A DNA stretch of 64,000 nucleotides from Microbulbifer variabilis. Lineage in GTDB: Bacteria; Pseudomonadota; Gammaproteobacteria; Pseudomonadales; Cellvibrionaceae. Within the stretch, counting starts at the first letter, position 1; the number at the start of each line of letters is the position of its first letter. Where the stretch lies: the NCBI RefSeq assembly GCF_023716485.1, contig NZ_CP092418.1, positions 3,021,001 through 3,085,000 on the forward strand, written 5' to 3'. This document shows positions 37,659 through 47,300 of the stretch, piece by piece. The translations under genes and the position numbers were made by a program. Under the pieces are notes generated by a model. That model saw only the letters and a list, made by a program, of their open reading frames with translations. It did not search any database and was not told where the DNA came from.

Positions 37659-38090
37659 ATGAAAACCACTTTTCCTGCACTGCTGGCGGGTTTGATCTTT
37701 GGCCTCGGGCTACTGTTATCTGGCATGGCCAACCCGGAAAAAGTCCTCGGATTTTTGGATATTGCCGGCGCTTGGGACCCCTCCCTGGCTTTGGTGATGG
37801 CTGGTGCCATCGCCGTGAGCCTGCCCGCTTTCCAATTATTTAAAGGCCGCAGCCAATCCCTGTTGAAGCAAACCATACAGCTGCCGACAAACAATCATAT
37901 TGATCGCCGTCTGCTGATTGGCGGCCTGATGTTTGGTGCCGGCTGGGGGCTGGCGGGCTTCTGCCCCGGCCCGGCTATTGTGGCGAGTGGTGCCGGGCAG
38001 GAAAAAGCTCTGATATTCACCCTGGCTATGCTGGCCGGTATGGGGATTTTCAGACTCAGTGCCCGCAAGATGGTCCCGGCGCAAGGTTAA
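37659..38090 (+). CDS. YeeE/YedE-type half transporter, PmpB-like (DUF6691)
   Basis: 143 aa from the ATG at 37659 with GAGG upstream (longer upstream frames lie inside pmpA in another phase). Membrane segments at about 5-22, 40-60, 85-105 and 115-135. The GFCPGPAIVA motif (about 108-117) gives the second conserved Cys of the YeeE fold. Together with the preceding gene it rebuilds the two halves of a full-length YeeE. It starts 14 bases after pmpA's stop. Confidence 0.9.
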   Translation: MKTTFPALLAGLIFGLGLLLSGMANPEKVLGFLDIAGAWDPSLALVMAGAIAVSLPAFQLFKGRSQSLLKQTIQLPTNNHIDRRLLIGGLMFGAGWGLAGFCPGPAIVASGAGQEKALIFTLAMLAGMGIFRLSARKMVPAQG

Positions 38091-38202
38091 GGCCAAAGAC
38101 TGTGGGCGGCGACTGCTACGAATAACCCGCGCCGCCGCAGCGGTCTATCTTGTTGTTTCAGGGCGCTCGCACAGCGGGTGCCGATACCCAAAAGATAAAG
38201 GT

Positions 38203-39957
38203 ATGCGTGCGCACCAGCTGATCCCCTCCTGGCTGAAAAACTACCAGCCCAAGTGGCTGATAGGGGATGCCGTGGCCGCAATCCTTGCCAGCATGATGCT
38301 GGTTCCCCAGGCCCTGGCCTATGCGGCTCTGGCCGGCCTACCCCCCTACCTGGGCCTCTACGCAGGCCTGTTACCCCTGGTGGGCTATGCCCTGTTTGGC
38401 TCCAGCTCGGTACTCTCTGTAGGGCCCGTGGCAATACTGGCCCTGATGACCGCATCCGCCCTCACCCCCATCGCCACACCCGGCAGTGCCGAATATATCA
38501 ACGGAGCCATACTGCTGGCCCTGCTCAGCGGGATCATGCTGCTACTGATGGGCTTTCTCGGCCTCGGCAGCCTCTCCAACCTGCTGAGCCTGCCTGTAGT
38601 CAACGGCTTCGTCTCCGGCGCCGCGGTGCTGATCATTGCAGGGCAAATAGCTCCCCTGCTCGGCACCAAGAGTGAGGGCCACACGGCCCTGGAGATACTA
38701 TTGAGCACCATAGACAACAGCCCCATGAGCGACCCGGATGCAGCATTAATGGGGCTGATCGCTCTGTTCAGCCTGGTTATCGCCCGCCTCGGGCTCCCCC
38801 TGTTACTGCGTACACTGGGCGTTGAGCGCACACGGGCAAAGCTTCTATCGCGCCTGGCGCCCATGCTGGTTGTACTGCTCTCCATCGCCCTTACCGCCAT
38901 CTTTCACTGGGAGCAGGATTTACCCGTGGTGGGCGAAATTCCCGCGGGGCTACCGGACTTCACGCTGCCGGTTTTTAACCCCACCATGATTTATCAGCTG
39001 CTGCTGCCGGCCCTGATTATCGCCTTGATCGGCTTTGTCGAAAGCCTCTCGGTAGCCCATACCATCGCCCTGCGGCGGGGGGAGAAGCTCGACGCCAATG
39101 CAGAATTACGCGGCCTCGGCACCGCCAATCTCCTCAGCGCTTTTTCCGGTGGGTTTGCGGTAACTGGCAGCTTTGCCCGCACCGCGGTGAACGACGAGGC
39201 TGGGGCGAGATCACCACTGAGTGGCGTTATCGCCGCAATATTTATTGCCCTGGTACTGCTTTACGCCACCAAGGTATTCACCGAACTGCCGGTGTGCGTT
39301 TTGGCTGCAACGATTATTGTCGCGGCAGCCAATCTGATCGATTTGCGTGCGCTGGCGCACCACTGGCACTACGACCGCACCGATGGTCTGGCCATGGGTG
39401 GCACCCTGTTGGGCGTTATATTGTTTGGTGTTGAGGCCGGTATCGGCCTGGGTGTGGGGCTCTCTTTCGCCACCCTAATCTGGCGCGCTAGCCGCCCCCA
39501 TATCGCCGTGGTGGGGCGCGTTCCCGGCACCGAGCACTTTCGCAATGTGCTGCGTTACACGGTAAAAACCCAACCAGATACCCTCTTCCTGCGCATCGAT
39601 GAAAACTTGTTTTTCAGCAATATCAGCGCGATTGAAGACCGCCTGTTTGCGGAAGTACAGCGGCAGAAAAGCCTGCACGACCTGGTATTGATCCTTTCTT
39701 CGGTCAACCGTATCGACAGCACCGCCATTGAGCGCTTGCAACAAGTCAACCAAGATTTGCTCGAGCGCAATATCCGTCTGCACCTGGCAGAGGTAAAGGG
39801 CCCTGTTCTGGACCGGTTGGGGCGCTCCAAGCTGCTACAGGAATTAACCGGCCGGGTTTTTCTCTCCGCCTATATTGCCGAGCTGGCCCTGCGCCATCAC
39901 AATATCCATGACGACGGCCAAGCCAGCACGCCACCCTCCCCCGCCGACCCCAGCTAA
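38203..39957 (+). CDS. SulP-family anion permease with STAS domain (copy 2)
   Basis: 584 aa from the ATG at 38203; upstream extension would cover the end of pmpB out of phase and is unlikely. SulP opening MMLVPQALAYAALAGLP..LGLYAG, membrane domain to about 440, STAS domain about 465-575 with LILSSVNRIDSTAIE and the same LAEVKGPVLDRL ending as copy 1. It is 112 bases after pmpB on the same strand, so it belongs to this arm. The two SulP copies differ throughout, so they are old duplicates, perhaps for different anions (sulfate, sulfite, bicarbonate). Confidence 0.93.
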   Translation: MRAHQLIPSWLKNYQPKWLIGDAVAAILASMMLVPQALAYAALAGLPPYLGLYAGLLPLVGYALFGSSSVLSVGPVAILALMTASALTPIATPGSAEYINGAILLALLSGIMLLLMGFLGLGSLSNLLSLPVVNGFVSGAAVLIIAGQIAPLLGTKSEGHTALEILLSTIDNSPMSDPDAALMGLIALFSLVIARLGLPLLLRTLGVERTRAKLLSRLAPMLVVLLSIALTAIFHWEQDLPVVGEIPAGLPDFTLPVFNPTMIYQLLLPALIIALIGFVESLSVAHTIALRRGEKLDANAELRGLGTANLLSAFSGGFAVTGSFARTAVNDEAGARSPLSGVIAAIFIALVLLYATKVFTELPVCVLAATIIVAAANLIDLRALAHHWHYDRTDGLAMGGTLLGVILFGVEAGIGLGVGLSFATLIWRASRPHIAVVGRVPGTEHFRNVLRYTVKTQPDTLFLRIDENLFFSNISAIEDRLFAEVQRQKSLHDLVLILSSVNRIDSTAIERLQQVNQDLLERNIRLHLAEVKGPVLDRLGRSKLLQELTGRVFLSAYIAELALRHHNIHDDGQASTPPSPADPS

Positions 39958-40029
39958 CCCACAATTTGGTAAACTTGTCTGCCACCACCAATCACTGGCA
40001 AAATATCCAGTATTTGGGCGAAGGACACC

Positions 40030-42249
40030 ATGGCTGGCGATACACTGACACAGGAACAGCAGGCCATTGCGGATCACTCCGGTGGCCATGCCAAAATTAT
40101 TGCCGTGGCCGGCTCCGGCAAAACCACCGCCCTGCTGCACTATGTAAAAAATCGCCTGGATGCCGGCACTCCTGCCGCCCAGCTGCTGGTATTGATGTAC
40201 AACCGCAGCGCGCGGGAAGATTTCGAACGCCGTATGGGCCAGCTGGCCAGCAACCATACCCCGGCAGTGCACACCTTTCACAGCATCGGCTACCGCCTCT
40301 ACCAGCGCATGATTGCCAGCGGCCATATCGCCGCAGCGAATCTCAGCCCCCTGTCACAATCCAGCGTACAGCTACAAATCTGGAAGGCCATCGAGGAGTG
40401 TGCTCCCACCCACGAGCTGGAAGAAATTCGCGAACGCAAGCAGTCGGAAATCGAGGCCGCAGAATTTTTTATCGACTACAGTAAAACCCTTCTCTGCAGC
40501 GAATACAGCGCGCTCAAGGAACTAAAACTCGGCGACGAATACGGTTATTTTTTACAAGTATTTCGCACCTTTGAAGATTGGCGCCGCAGCCAGGCGGCCG
40601 TGACCTACGCCGACTTAATTTACGACCCGGTAAAATTACTCCATGAAAAGCCGGAGCTGGCACAACAATACGGTGGAAATTTTGAAGATATCCTGGTGGA
40701 CGAGTATCAGGACATCAATGAGATACAGCACTTTCTGTTGCGAGTGCTGCACGGCGGCAATGGCAATGTGATCGCCATTGGCGACCCCGACCAGACCATT
40801 TATGAGTGGCGCGGCTCTAAGCCGGAATTCCTGCTCAAACTCTTCGACCAGGATTTTCCACCGTCTCACATTTACCACTTGAGCCGTACTTTTCGCTACG
40901 GACACCAGCTGTCCCTGGCCGCCAACCACTTTATTGAGAACAACCGCGATCGTGCCGAGATTTTTTGTGTTTCCGCCGATGGCGAGCAGCAAACTCCAAT
41001 TGAACAGATAAACACCGACAAGGAAGGTCACTGGCTGGTAGAACACCTGCGCCGCTGCCAAAAGCAGGGCCAATCTTTAGCGGGTATCGCTGTACTGGTC
41101 CGCCTCTGGTCCATTGCCGCACCACTGGAACTGGCACTGCTGGCCAACAGCATCCCCTACCACTCCGCCAGCCGCAACACGGTGCTGTCGCGCCGTGAAC
41201 TGCGGCCATTGTTCTGGAGCCTGAATATCGCCTCGGGCCGCTTTAGCGAACTCCCGCCCAAGCGGCGCCAGCAAGGATTGTACGAATGGCTCACCGCGCC
41301 GCATGTCCGTATACCACGCAAAGTACTTGAACCCCTCTGTGCCACCCTCGCCACACAAGAGAAAGGCTGGGGCAAACAGCTGCTTGCGCAACTGCCAGAG
41401 ACCCTGAGCAAACCGCAGGCCAAGCGCCTGCGCCAAAGAGCAGAGCTTTTGATACAAATAGAGAGCTGGCGTGGCCACGCCGGCGAGCTACTGCGCCGGC
41501 ATATTGGCGAGCTGGAACTTCTCAGCGGTATTGCCGAAGACGCCTTCACCCGCCAGCAGGGTGAGGAGAGGCAGCAAACTATTCTGGCCTTCTGCCAATA
41601 TCTGGATACCCTCAAGCAACCTCCAGCAGAAGCCTTGGCGCACCTGCAAGAACTACAACGGCAACACCGCGAAGGCGAGCAGACTGCCGCGGAGGCTATC
41701 CAAATTACCACCATGCACCAGGCCAAAGGGCTGGAGTGGGACCAGGTTATTATTCCCACCCTCACCCAGCACAATATGCCCTACCAGTCCCAGCGGGATT
41801 TCAGCACCCCTGCCTCCCTGGAAAGTGAGCGCCGCCTAATGTACGTGGCCATGACGCGGGCAAAGTCCAAACTATTTCTGCTGGCCCCCACCGAGGAGGC
41901 CAAACGCAAAGATCCCGAGGCCGCACAGCCCTCGCTGTTTATCGACGAAATGCAATTGCCCCTCAGCCAGCTGATGGCGCAATGCCTGCACGAGCGCCCC
42001 GAACATATCCATACCGATATCCCGGTCTCCCGCCAAGCCCTGCGCTACCTAGAGGCCTGCGACTACAACCCAACCCTCAGCGCACCCGCCGCCCCCATAC
42101 GCAAGCCCACCCAAGGCGAAGCCCTGCGCCACAACAAGCTCGGCCAAGGGCGGGTTTTAAAATGGGAGGATCAGCGTGTGGAGGTACAGTTCAGCGATGG
42201 CAAAACACGGCGCTTCGACTGGGACACCCTGGCCAGCTATTTGGTGTAG
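40030..42249 (+). CDS. UvrD/Rep-type superfamily 1A DNA helicase
   Basis: 739 aa, AAGGA before the ATG. Q-motif LTQEQQAIAD, Walker A AGSGKTT (about 27-33), motif II VDEYQD (about 223), motif III GDPDQTIYEWRG, motif V TMHQAKGLEWD and motif VI RRLMYVAMTRAKS are all intact, so an active 3'-5' helicase is expected. The C-terminal stretch GQGRVLKWEDQRVEVQFSDG is the Tudor-like tail of PcrA/UvrD. Length matches UvrD (about 720). It is more divergent from UvrD than a housekeeping copy would be, so it may be an accessory SF1 helicase. Nothing links it to the sulfur locus. Confidence 0.9.
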   Translation: MAGDTLTQEQQAIADHSGGHAKIIAVAGSGKTTALLHYVKNRLDAGTPAAQLLVLMYNRSAREDFERRMGQLASNHTPAVHTFHSIGYRLYQRMIASGHIAAANLSPLSQSSVQLQIWKAIEECAPTHELEEIRERKQSEIEAAEFFIDYSKTLLCSEYSALKELKLGDEYGYFLQVFRTFEDWRRSQAAVTYADLIYDPVKLLHEKPELAQQYGGNFEDILVDEYQDINEIQHFLLRVLHGGNGNVIAIGDPDQTIYEWRGSKPEFLLKLFDQDFPPSHIYHLSRTFRYGHQLSLAANHFIENNRDRAEIFCVSADGEQQTPIEQINTDKEGHWLVEHLRRCQKQGQSLAGIAVLVRLWSIAAPLELALLANSIPYHSASRNTVLSRRELRPLFWSLNIASGRFSELPPKRRQQGLYEWLTAPHVRIPRKVLEPLCATLATQEKGWGKQLLAQLPETLSKPQAKRLRQRAELLIQIESWRGHAGELLRRHIGELELLSGIAEDAFTRQQGEERQQTILAFCQYLDTLKQPPAEALAHLQELQRQHREGEQTAAEAIQITTMHQAKGLEWDQVIIPTLTQHNMPYQSQRDFSTPASLESERRLMYVAMTRAKSKLFLLAPTEEAKRKDPEAAQPSLFIDEMQLPLSQLMAQCLHERPEHIHTDIPVSRQALRYLEACDYNPTLSAPAAPIRKPTQGEALRHNKLGQGRVLKWEDQRVEVQFSDGKTRRFDWDTLASYLV

Positions 42250-42314
42250 CGCTTGGCAAGATCAGTATGTATGGGGTAAGACAATGATTTGTAACGATTT
42301 TTTTAAGAAAACAG

Positions 42315-42341
42315 TTGACTTGGGTAAAGCGTCTCTATAAT
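42315..42341 (+). promoter_or_regulatory. sigma70-like promoter of tRNA-Arg copy 1
   Basis: TTGACT (42315-42320) and TATAAT (42336-42341) with a 15-nt spacer, 15 bases before the tRNA. The copy-2 gene has the matching TTGACG/TATATT pair with the same spacing. Confidence 0.7.
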
Positions 42342-42356
42342 ATCCGCACCCGTAAC

Positions 42357-42433
42357 GCGCTCGTAGCTCAGCTGGATAGAGTACCTGGCTACGAACCAGG
42401 CGGTCGGAGGTTCGAATCCTCCCGAGCGCGCCA
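42357..42433 (+). tRNA. tRNA-Arg(ACG), copy 1
   Basis: 77 nt including encoded CCA. Acceptor GCGCTCG/CGAGCGC is paired, the anticodon stem CCTGG/CCAGG carries ACG at 42391-42393, and the T-arm has GGAGG-TTCGAAT-CCTCC. It reads CGU/CGC/CGA codons after A34 modification. The same 77 bases occur at 60193-60269. Confidence 0.97.
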
Positions 42434-42442
42434 CACAAAGCA

Positions 42443-42475
42443 AAGGCTTACGTCTCAGGGCGTAAGCCTTTTTTT
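42443..42475 (+). terminator. Terminator of tRNA-Arg copy 1
   Basis: AAGGCTTACG (42443-42452) pairs with CGTAAGCCTT (42461-42470), followed by five T. Confidence 0.92.
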
Positions 42476-42580
42476 GTTGTGGTGCAAATTAAGTTGGGTA
42501 ATCGCTCATAACCTGTATATTTTGACAGTTCCGTATGTAAGCTAACAATAATGTTTCATACTTTTTATATTGAGAGCTTT

Positions 42581-42635
42581 CTGGCAAGGACCGATACCGT
42601 GCCAACTCCCATGGATCACAGGAGATCCTTGCCAG
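42581..42635. repeat. 10-bp inverted repeat in the first island gap
   Basis: CTGGCAAGGA (42581-42590) and TCCTTGCCAG (42626-42635), 35 nt apart, with a CATGG/ATC core between them. It may be a relic end of a mobile element or a hairpin. No gene is visible in 42476-42776 otherwise. Confidence 0.5.
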
Positions 42636-42776
42636 TTTAATCCATTCTCAACTGCATACTGGGCTGTACTAATAAATTGTGACTACTCCTTTGCCCATTA
42701 ACAAAATGCAGGCTTGATAACCTTGAAGTGTATCTGAGCGCCCTCATGCACCATCATTTGTGGGCCTATGCAAGTC

Positions 42777-43813
42777 ATGCAGGATCAGGACATCATTCAA
42801 ACCTACGGAAAACGACTCCGAGAACTGAGTAAACTGTGGGATTAGCCTCAGAAGAAGCAGGCCAGCAAGCGAGATACCAACTACCCCCACCTCAACAAGT
42901 ACGTGAGCGGAATGAATGAACCGACGCAGGAGGTACTGATCCAGCTGGCGGATATTTGTGTAGGTTTCCCAAGTATTTATTTAACTTTAAAATTGATTTT
43001 CAAGGGAAACTCCATAGAACAGGGCATTCCAGAGCATATCGCTGGTTTAAATTTTGTTTCTCTAAATACAGCAATGGCTAAGTCAGACATGTACTTATTT
43101 GGAGACTCATAAATTGAGATTTTCTCAAGATCACCATCCTCATTGATAAGTGCGACAACATCTAGCACTCCCCGCTTCATCGATATTTCATGCCCCTTGT
43201 ATAGAGGCCAATGTAGTGCCTTGAGCCCCTCTTTAGGGAATGGAGGTTCATCTCCCTCTTGAAAATTCTCATACTCCGAAGTAAATATCCGCTTTTCTTT
43301 TTCAGATAATTCACTATAGGGCCTATCAAAAGGAATTCTTCCAGATACTGCTACACGCTTGATATGGCTACCTGTCGGAGGATCAACTTTAATGACGTTT
43401 TCTTTTGAGAAAGCTAACATTGAAAAAAATAGCGGTATAGCAAAAAAGATAATTCTCATCATAAAAATCACTAAAAATAAGATTTCTTAAAGTTTAATTC
43501 TAAAATTGAGATAATTAAATATCAATACTCGCACAAAGATATTCAGCACCAAAAATTAGAAAAAAACACCTCCAAAACAATTAAAAAATTGACATCATAA
43601 TTTCTGACTTACTCTTCATTACTTACACCAGCCAACCTGCTGGCAGACCCGACGCATTCTCTCAGGGTCAACACGGACGAGCTACTCGGCGTAAAGCCGG
43701 TGAAGAAAATCAAGCAGCCGGACACCGCCACCAAGCGGCAGGTGATTCAGATGATCGATGCGATTATCGCCCAGCGCCAGGTGGAACATGCTATGCGGCC
43801 ATTGGAGCGCTAA
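42777..43813 (+). pseudogene. XRE-family regulator split by an insertion
   Basis: The N-terminal half (42777-42963) reads YGKRLRELSKLWD, then an in-frame TAG (42843-42845), then a continuing frame with LNKYVSGMNEPTQEVLIQLADI, an HTH_3-type core. The C-terminal half resumes in another phase at 43628 as LRVNTDELLGVKPVKKIKQ and runs to a stop at 43811-43813. About 0.66 kb of AT-rich DNA with a complete minus-strand gene (42977-43462) sits between them. The TAG and the split make it a pseudogene. An independent terminator follows at once, as for a former single gene. Confidence 0.8.
42977..43462 (-). CDS. Exported protein with TonB-C-like domain
   Basis: 161 aa, signal peptide about 1-19 (IIFFAIPLFFSMLAFS). 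The C-terminal region (GVLDVVALINEDGDLEKISIYES, then MSDLAIAVFRETKFKPAICSGMPC) follows the TonB C-terminal/energy-transducer pattern with strand-helix-strand and the FKPA turn. Secreted single-domain TonB-C proteins are common beside polymorphic toxins and in accessory DNA, with unknown roles. The gene lies entirely within the insertion that splits the XRE regulator. Confidence 0.65.
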   Translation of the reverse strand: MMRIIFFAIPLFFSMLAFSKENVIKVDPPTGSHIKRVAVSGRIPFDRPYSELSEKEKRIFTSEYENFQEGDEPPFPKEGLKALHWPLYKGHEISMKRGVLDVVALINEDGDLEKISIYESPNKYMSDLAIAVFRETKFKPAICSGMPCSMEFPLKINFKVK

Positions 43814-43832
43814 CTACTGATTGTTAGCGCTC
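43805..43832 (+). terminator. Terminator of the former XRE gene
   Basis: GAGCGCTAAC (43805-43814) pairs with GTTAGCGCTC (43823-43832), then TACTTTTCTT. The stem includes the stop codon. Confidence 0.8.
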
Positions 43833-43940
43833 TACTTTTCTTATTTGGTAGCACTCAAACTAATGTCCGTATTTCTGATTATTAAGTACCAATCACGACT
43901 ATGGGATAGCGGGAGAAAAGCGAACGGCTAAAACAAAAAA

Positions 43941-43958
43941 GCTCAGAGAGTGCTGAGC
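43941..43958 (-). terminator. Terminator of the RHS/immunity operon
   Basis: GCTCAG/CTGAGC stem with flanking A6 on the left and T4 on the right; on the minus strand the stem is followed by six T. It lies about 50 bases past the stop of the lipoprotein gene. Confidence 0.75.
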
Positions 43959-44006
43959 CTTTTCAAGGTAAACTAATTATGAGCATCCTTTAATTTCACT
44001 ATGCAT

Positions 44007-44396
44007 TCACTCATCAGACGCTATTTCCATAAGTAATTCTAAACACTTTTCGTCCTCCACATATCCGAACTCAATAGTTTCTGACTTTTTTCTTAAAAGA
44101 ATACTTAAGAGATAAGATTGAGAACCACTGTCTGGCTTTAGAAATAAATCGACCTCATCCAAAGAAAAACTTCCCTTAAAATTACTTTTTAATATTTTAA
44201 TTGAGCCTACTTCAGAATCTATACTAATTATTCTAGATTTATTTTTTTTCTCGTTTGCAAAAGAGAAAACCATTTTTCCATCTAAAACTTCACACTTTTG
44301 TGAAAAGTATTTCGTCAAAGTATCACCTATATTATCACAAGCTACAAGATGCATCGCTGTAAATAGTGTAGTTAATTTCAATATACGCGAAATCAC
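44007..44396 (-). CDS. Small lipoprotein, candidate immunity protein to the RHS toxin
   Basis: 129 aa. GTG start overlapping the RHS stop (GTGA), with GGAGGTG just upstream inside the RHS gene. Lipoprotein signal with LVAC (C20). The rest has no known domain; it is a beta-rich, charged protein. Position directly after a polymorphic toxin, coupled translation and a periplasm-facing anchor are those of cognate immunity proteins, which must protect the compartment in which the toxin acts. No homology supports this beyond context. Very AT-rich, like many immunity genes. Confidence 0.65.
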   Translation of the reverse strand: MISRILKLTTLFTAMHLVACDNIGDTLTKYFSQKCEVLDGKMVFSFANEKKNKSRIISIDSEVGSIKILKSNFKGSFSLDEVDLFLKPDSGSQSYLLSILLRKKSETIEFGYVEDEKCLELLMEIASDE

Positions 44397-47300
44397 AATT
44401 CACCTCCAAACCTCTGATAAAGAGCTCTAGGACTATTTATACCAGCACCAGTATTCTGACCAGCAATGTTTGCTATATGAGTTGCAAAACTTCCGCAATG
44501 CCTACCTGTAAGGCTGTATGTTTGAGGTCTATTTTGAATCCTTGAGATCTCATTCATCGCCCGACCATACTGAGCTTCTGTAATTTCAAAGGTCTTAGAA
44601 GCATTTAACCCATATTCCTTATTTAAATACTCACTATCGTCAAAGACCACACCATCAACGCCAGTTATAAATTCTTTGTTCTGAGTACCACCATTAGGCC
44701 AATATCCATACGTACTAATTTCCCCGTCTGGATTTTCTAGACTTACAAAAGCATGACCTATTTGGTCTTCTGAATCACTTAAATGAGCACCAACGGTTAG
44801 TTTCCATGCCCCCTTTTGTGCATCACAAGACATACCTTCTCTTTTATAGTCTTCACAGCTGGCTGTTTTGACTACCTCTTCAGGATCTTCCTCATCTTTT
44901 GAATCCGAATCATCACTATCATTGCTCTGAGCAGAGGAAGATACGGATTTACCACCCTCACTCCTGCCTAGTGGTGCTCCACCACCTGTGAATACGGGCC
45001 CACTTAATGCACCCGCAAGCCCCATATCTCCTCCGTTATACTTGTATCCCCAACCTTGTACATGTTCAATCTCGAAACCAGAAGGGTCAACAAAACTCAA
45101 CGGATTGTTAAGTACATAGGAATACCTGTTCCAATTCTGAGAAGTCGATGGAAATTGCACAATGGGATCAGGGCTCAAAAACCTGCCCAGGGTGGGATCA
45201 TAGATCCGGCCATTCATATGAACAAGGCCGGTTCTATCCAGGTGTTCATGTCCGGTAAAACCCCTCTTGGTGCTGAGCCCCTGCGCTGCTATTAGTTCTA
45301 CAATATCAGCCTTGCTTAACCCTCCGCTCCAATCACTCTTCTTGCGGGCACCGAAGGGATCAAAGGCCGTATCCAGGATAACAGCCCCAGATTCATCGGT
45401 TACCTTCTCAATAGAGCCCAGGTAGTCACGGTGCAAAAATTCGAAGACCTGAACCTTGATGCCAAGATGATCGGTAGCTGAGACCTGTAGGATATCTCCA
45501 CCAATTTGCACCTTCTCGATCTGCTGATAATCGGGATCATTGGCCGGAAGGAGATCTTCATAGTCACCCACAATAAACGCTTTTTCGGTCATCAGCTTCT
45601 GTTGGGATTCATCCCACCAGCTGGACTCTCGGTAATAGCGCTGCCCACTGGGGCCGTATTGGAAGCGATCTCTTGCTGTGGGAGTTGCAGTATCTTGTGC
45701 GCTCCCCAAAGTAATCTCTTCCGCCAATTGACGCGCGTTCCAGGTAATCCACCGATCGTTACCCACAGCAGCATCATAGCGAGTTAGAGAGCCATTCTGG
45801 TCATAGCCTAAGTTATTGACCACACCATTGATATTAACTTGGGTTACAGCATTGGGACCGGCATTGTTAACCTGCTCATATTGGTAACCAGTCACCTGAT
45901 TACTCACATTTCCCGTTGCTGATTTGCTAAGAATATTGCCCAGGGAGTCATAGAGTGTACTTAGGCTACGAAGATGGCTGCCATTCAGTAATGTCTCGCT
46001 GCCTTCCAATCGATTGAGTGCATCATAGGAAAAGCGCTCTTCCTTTTTATTGGCTCCGCTTATCGATAAGCGACTTTCCAGTGTACCGTTAGAACGCCAC
46101 TTGTAAATATTATTTTGGATAGAGCCAGCAGCAGTGTTAATGGAAGTAATACGTCCAGTATTCGGATCGTAATTTGTTTTCGTTGTTAGTGAATTACCAA
46201 AGGTAAACTCTAGTATTTTCCCTGAAGCATCCCGATCTTTAAAGGTTTTTAGGGTACTTATCCCATCAGTAATTTCTGACAAGAAACCTTGGTTGTTGTA
46301 ATGATAGCGAGCCTCAGCACCAGAAGGATAAACGAGTTTATCCAGGCGACCTGAATTATCATAACCATAAGTATGCTGATAATTGCGCTGCAAATCACCA
46401 GCTTGTAACGAGGTTTTTAAATCCTGCAATTGACCCGCAGAATTATAGATATAGTCTTCAGAAAATAGAGTCAATCCATTCTGACTATAACTTCGATTTG
46501 CAATGCTACCTATTGCATTTGCTGCATCATAAGTCCAACTGGCTACGCCTAAAGCATCGACCTGCTCACGCATACGCCCAAGCTTGTCATAGAGATAACT
46601 TAAGCTATCGCCCTTGTTATTTATCTGCTCTCTTATCTGGCCTAACCCATTGTAGTGAGTGACCACAGTACCGAAAGCAGGATCAATGGTTTTTGTACTG
46701 TTGCCAGCATTGTCATAAAAGAAACTGGCTTTAGTTGATAAGTCATTGTTAACAAGCACTGATTTCAATAGACCACTGCCATAGTAGTCATATTCTGTAG
46801 TCACTTGTTTATTAGTTCCCACAGCTTCAACTACTTTCACCTGGCTACCAGAAATATTGTAATAGTGATGCCTAGCCTGAGTTTCAACCAAGTTGCCATT
46901 ACTATCCAAGATATCTTCTTCTGCTTCGACCCTGATTAATTTCTGAGCCGTATCTGGATAGTACTTAGTGCGGACTTCACTACCATCTGGACTTGTGATT
47001 TTCTCAATACGGTCCTTTATATCGAAATGATAGATAGTCAGTGGTTTATTTTCCCCTAGATAGAAGGGATCCGTTTCTAGATATAAGCGGCCTTGCAAAT
47101 CATAATTAAATTCACGCCGAGCAATACGTGTTCCATCAAATGCCTTTTGATCCTGCTGCACTATTCTCCCCAGCAAGTCATAGTAGAGTTCAACTTTGGG
47201 AGAAATTGAAGAATCTTTGATTATTTTATAAGCTGCAAGAATATTACCAGCTACTGGACAAGTGCCAGCAAAGCATTCGGAATATGTCGTATTAAACACC

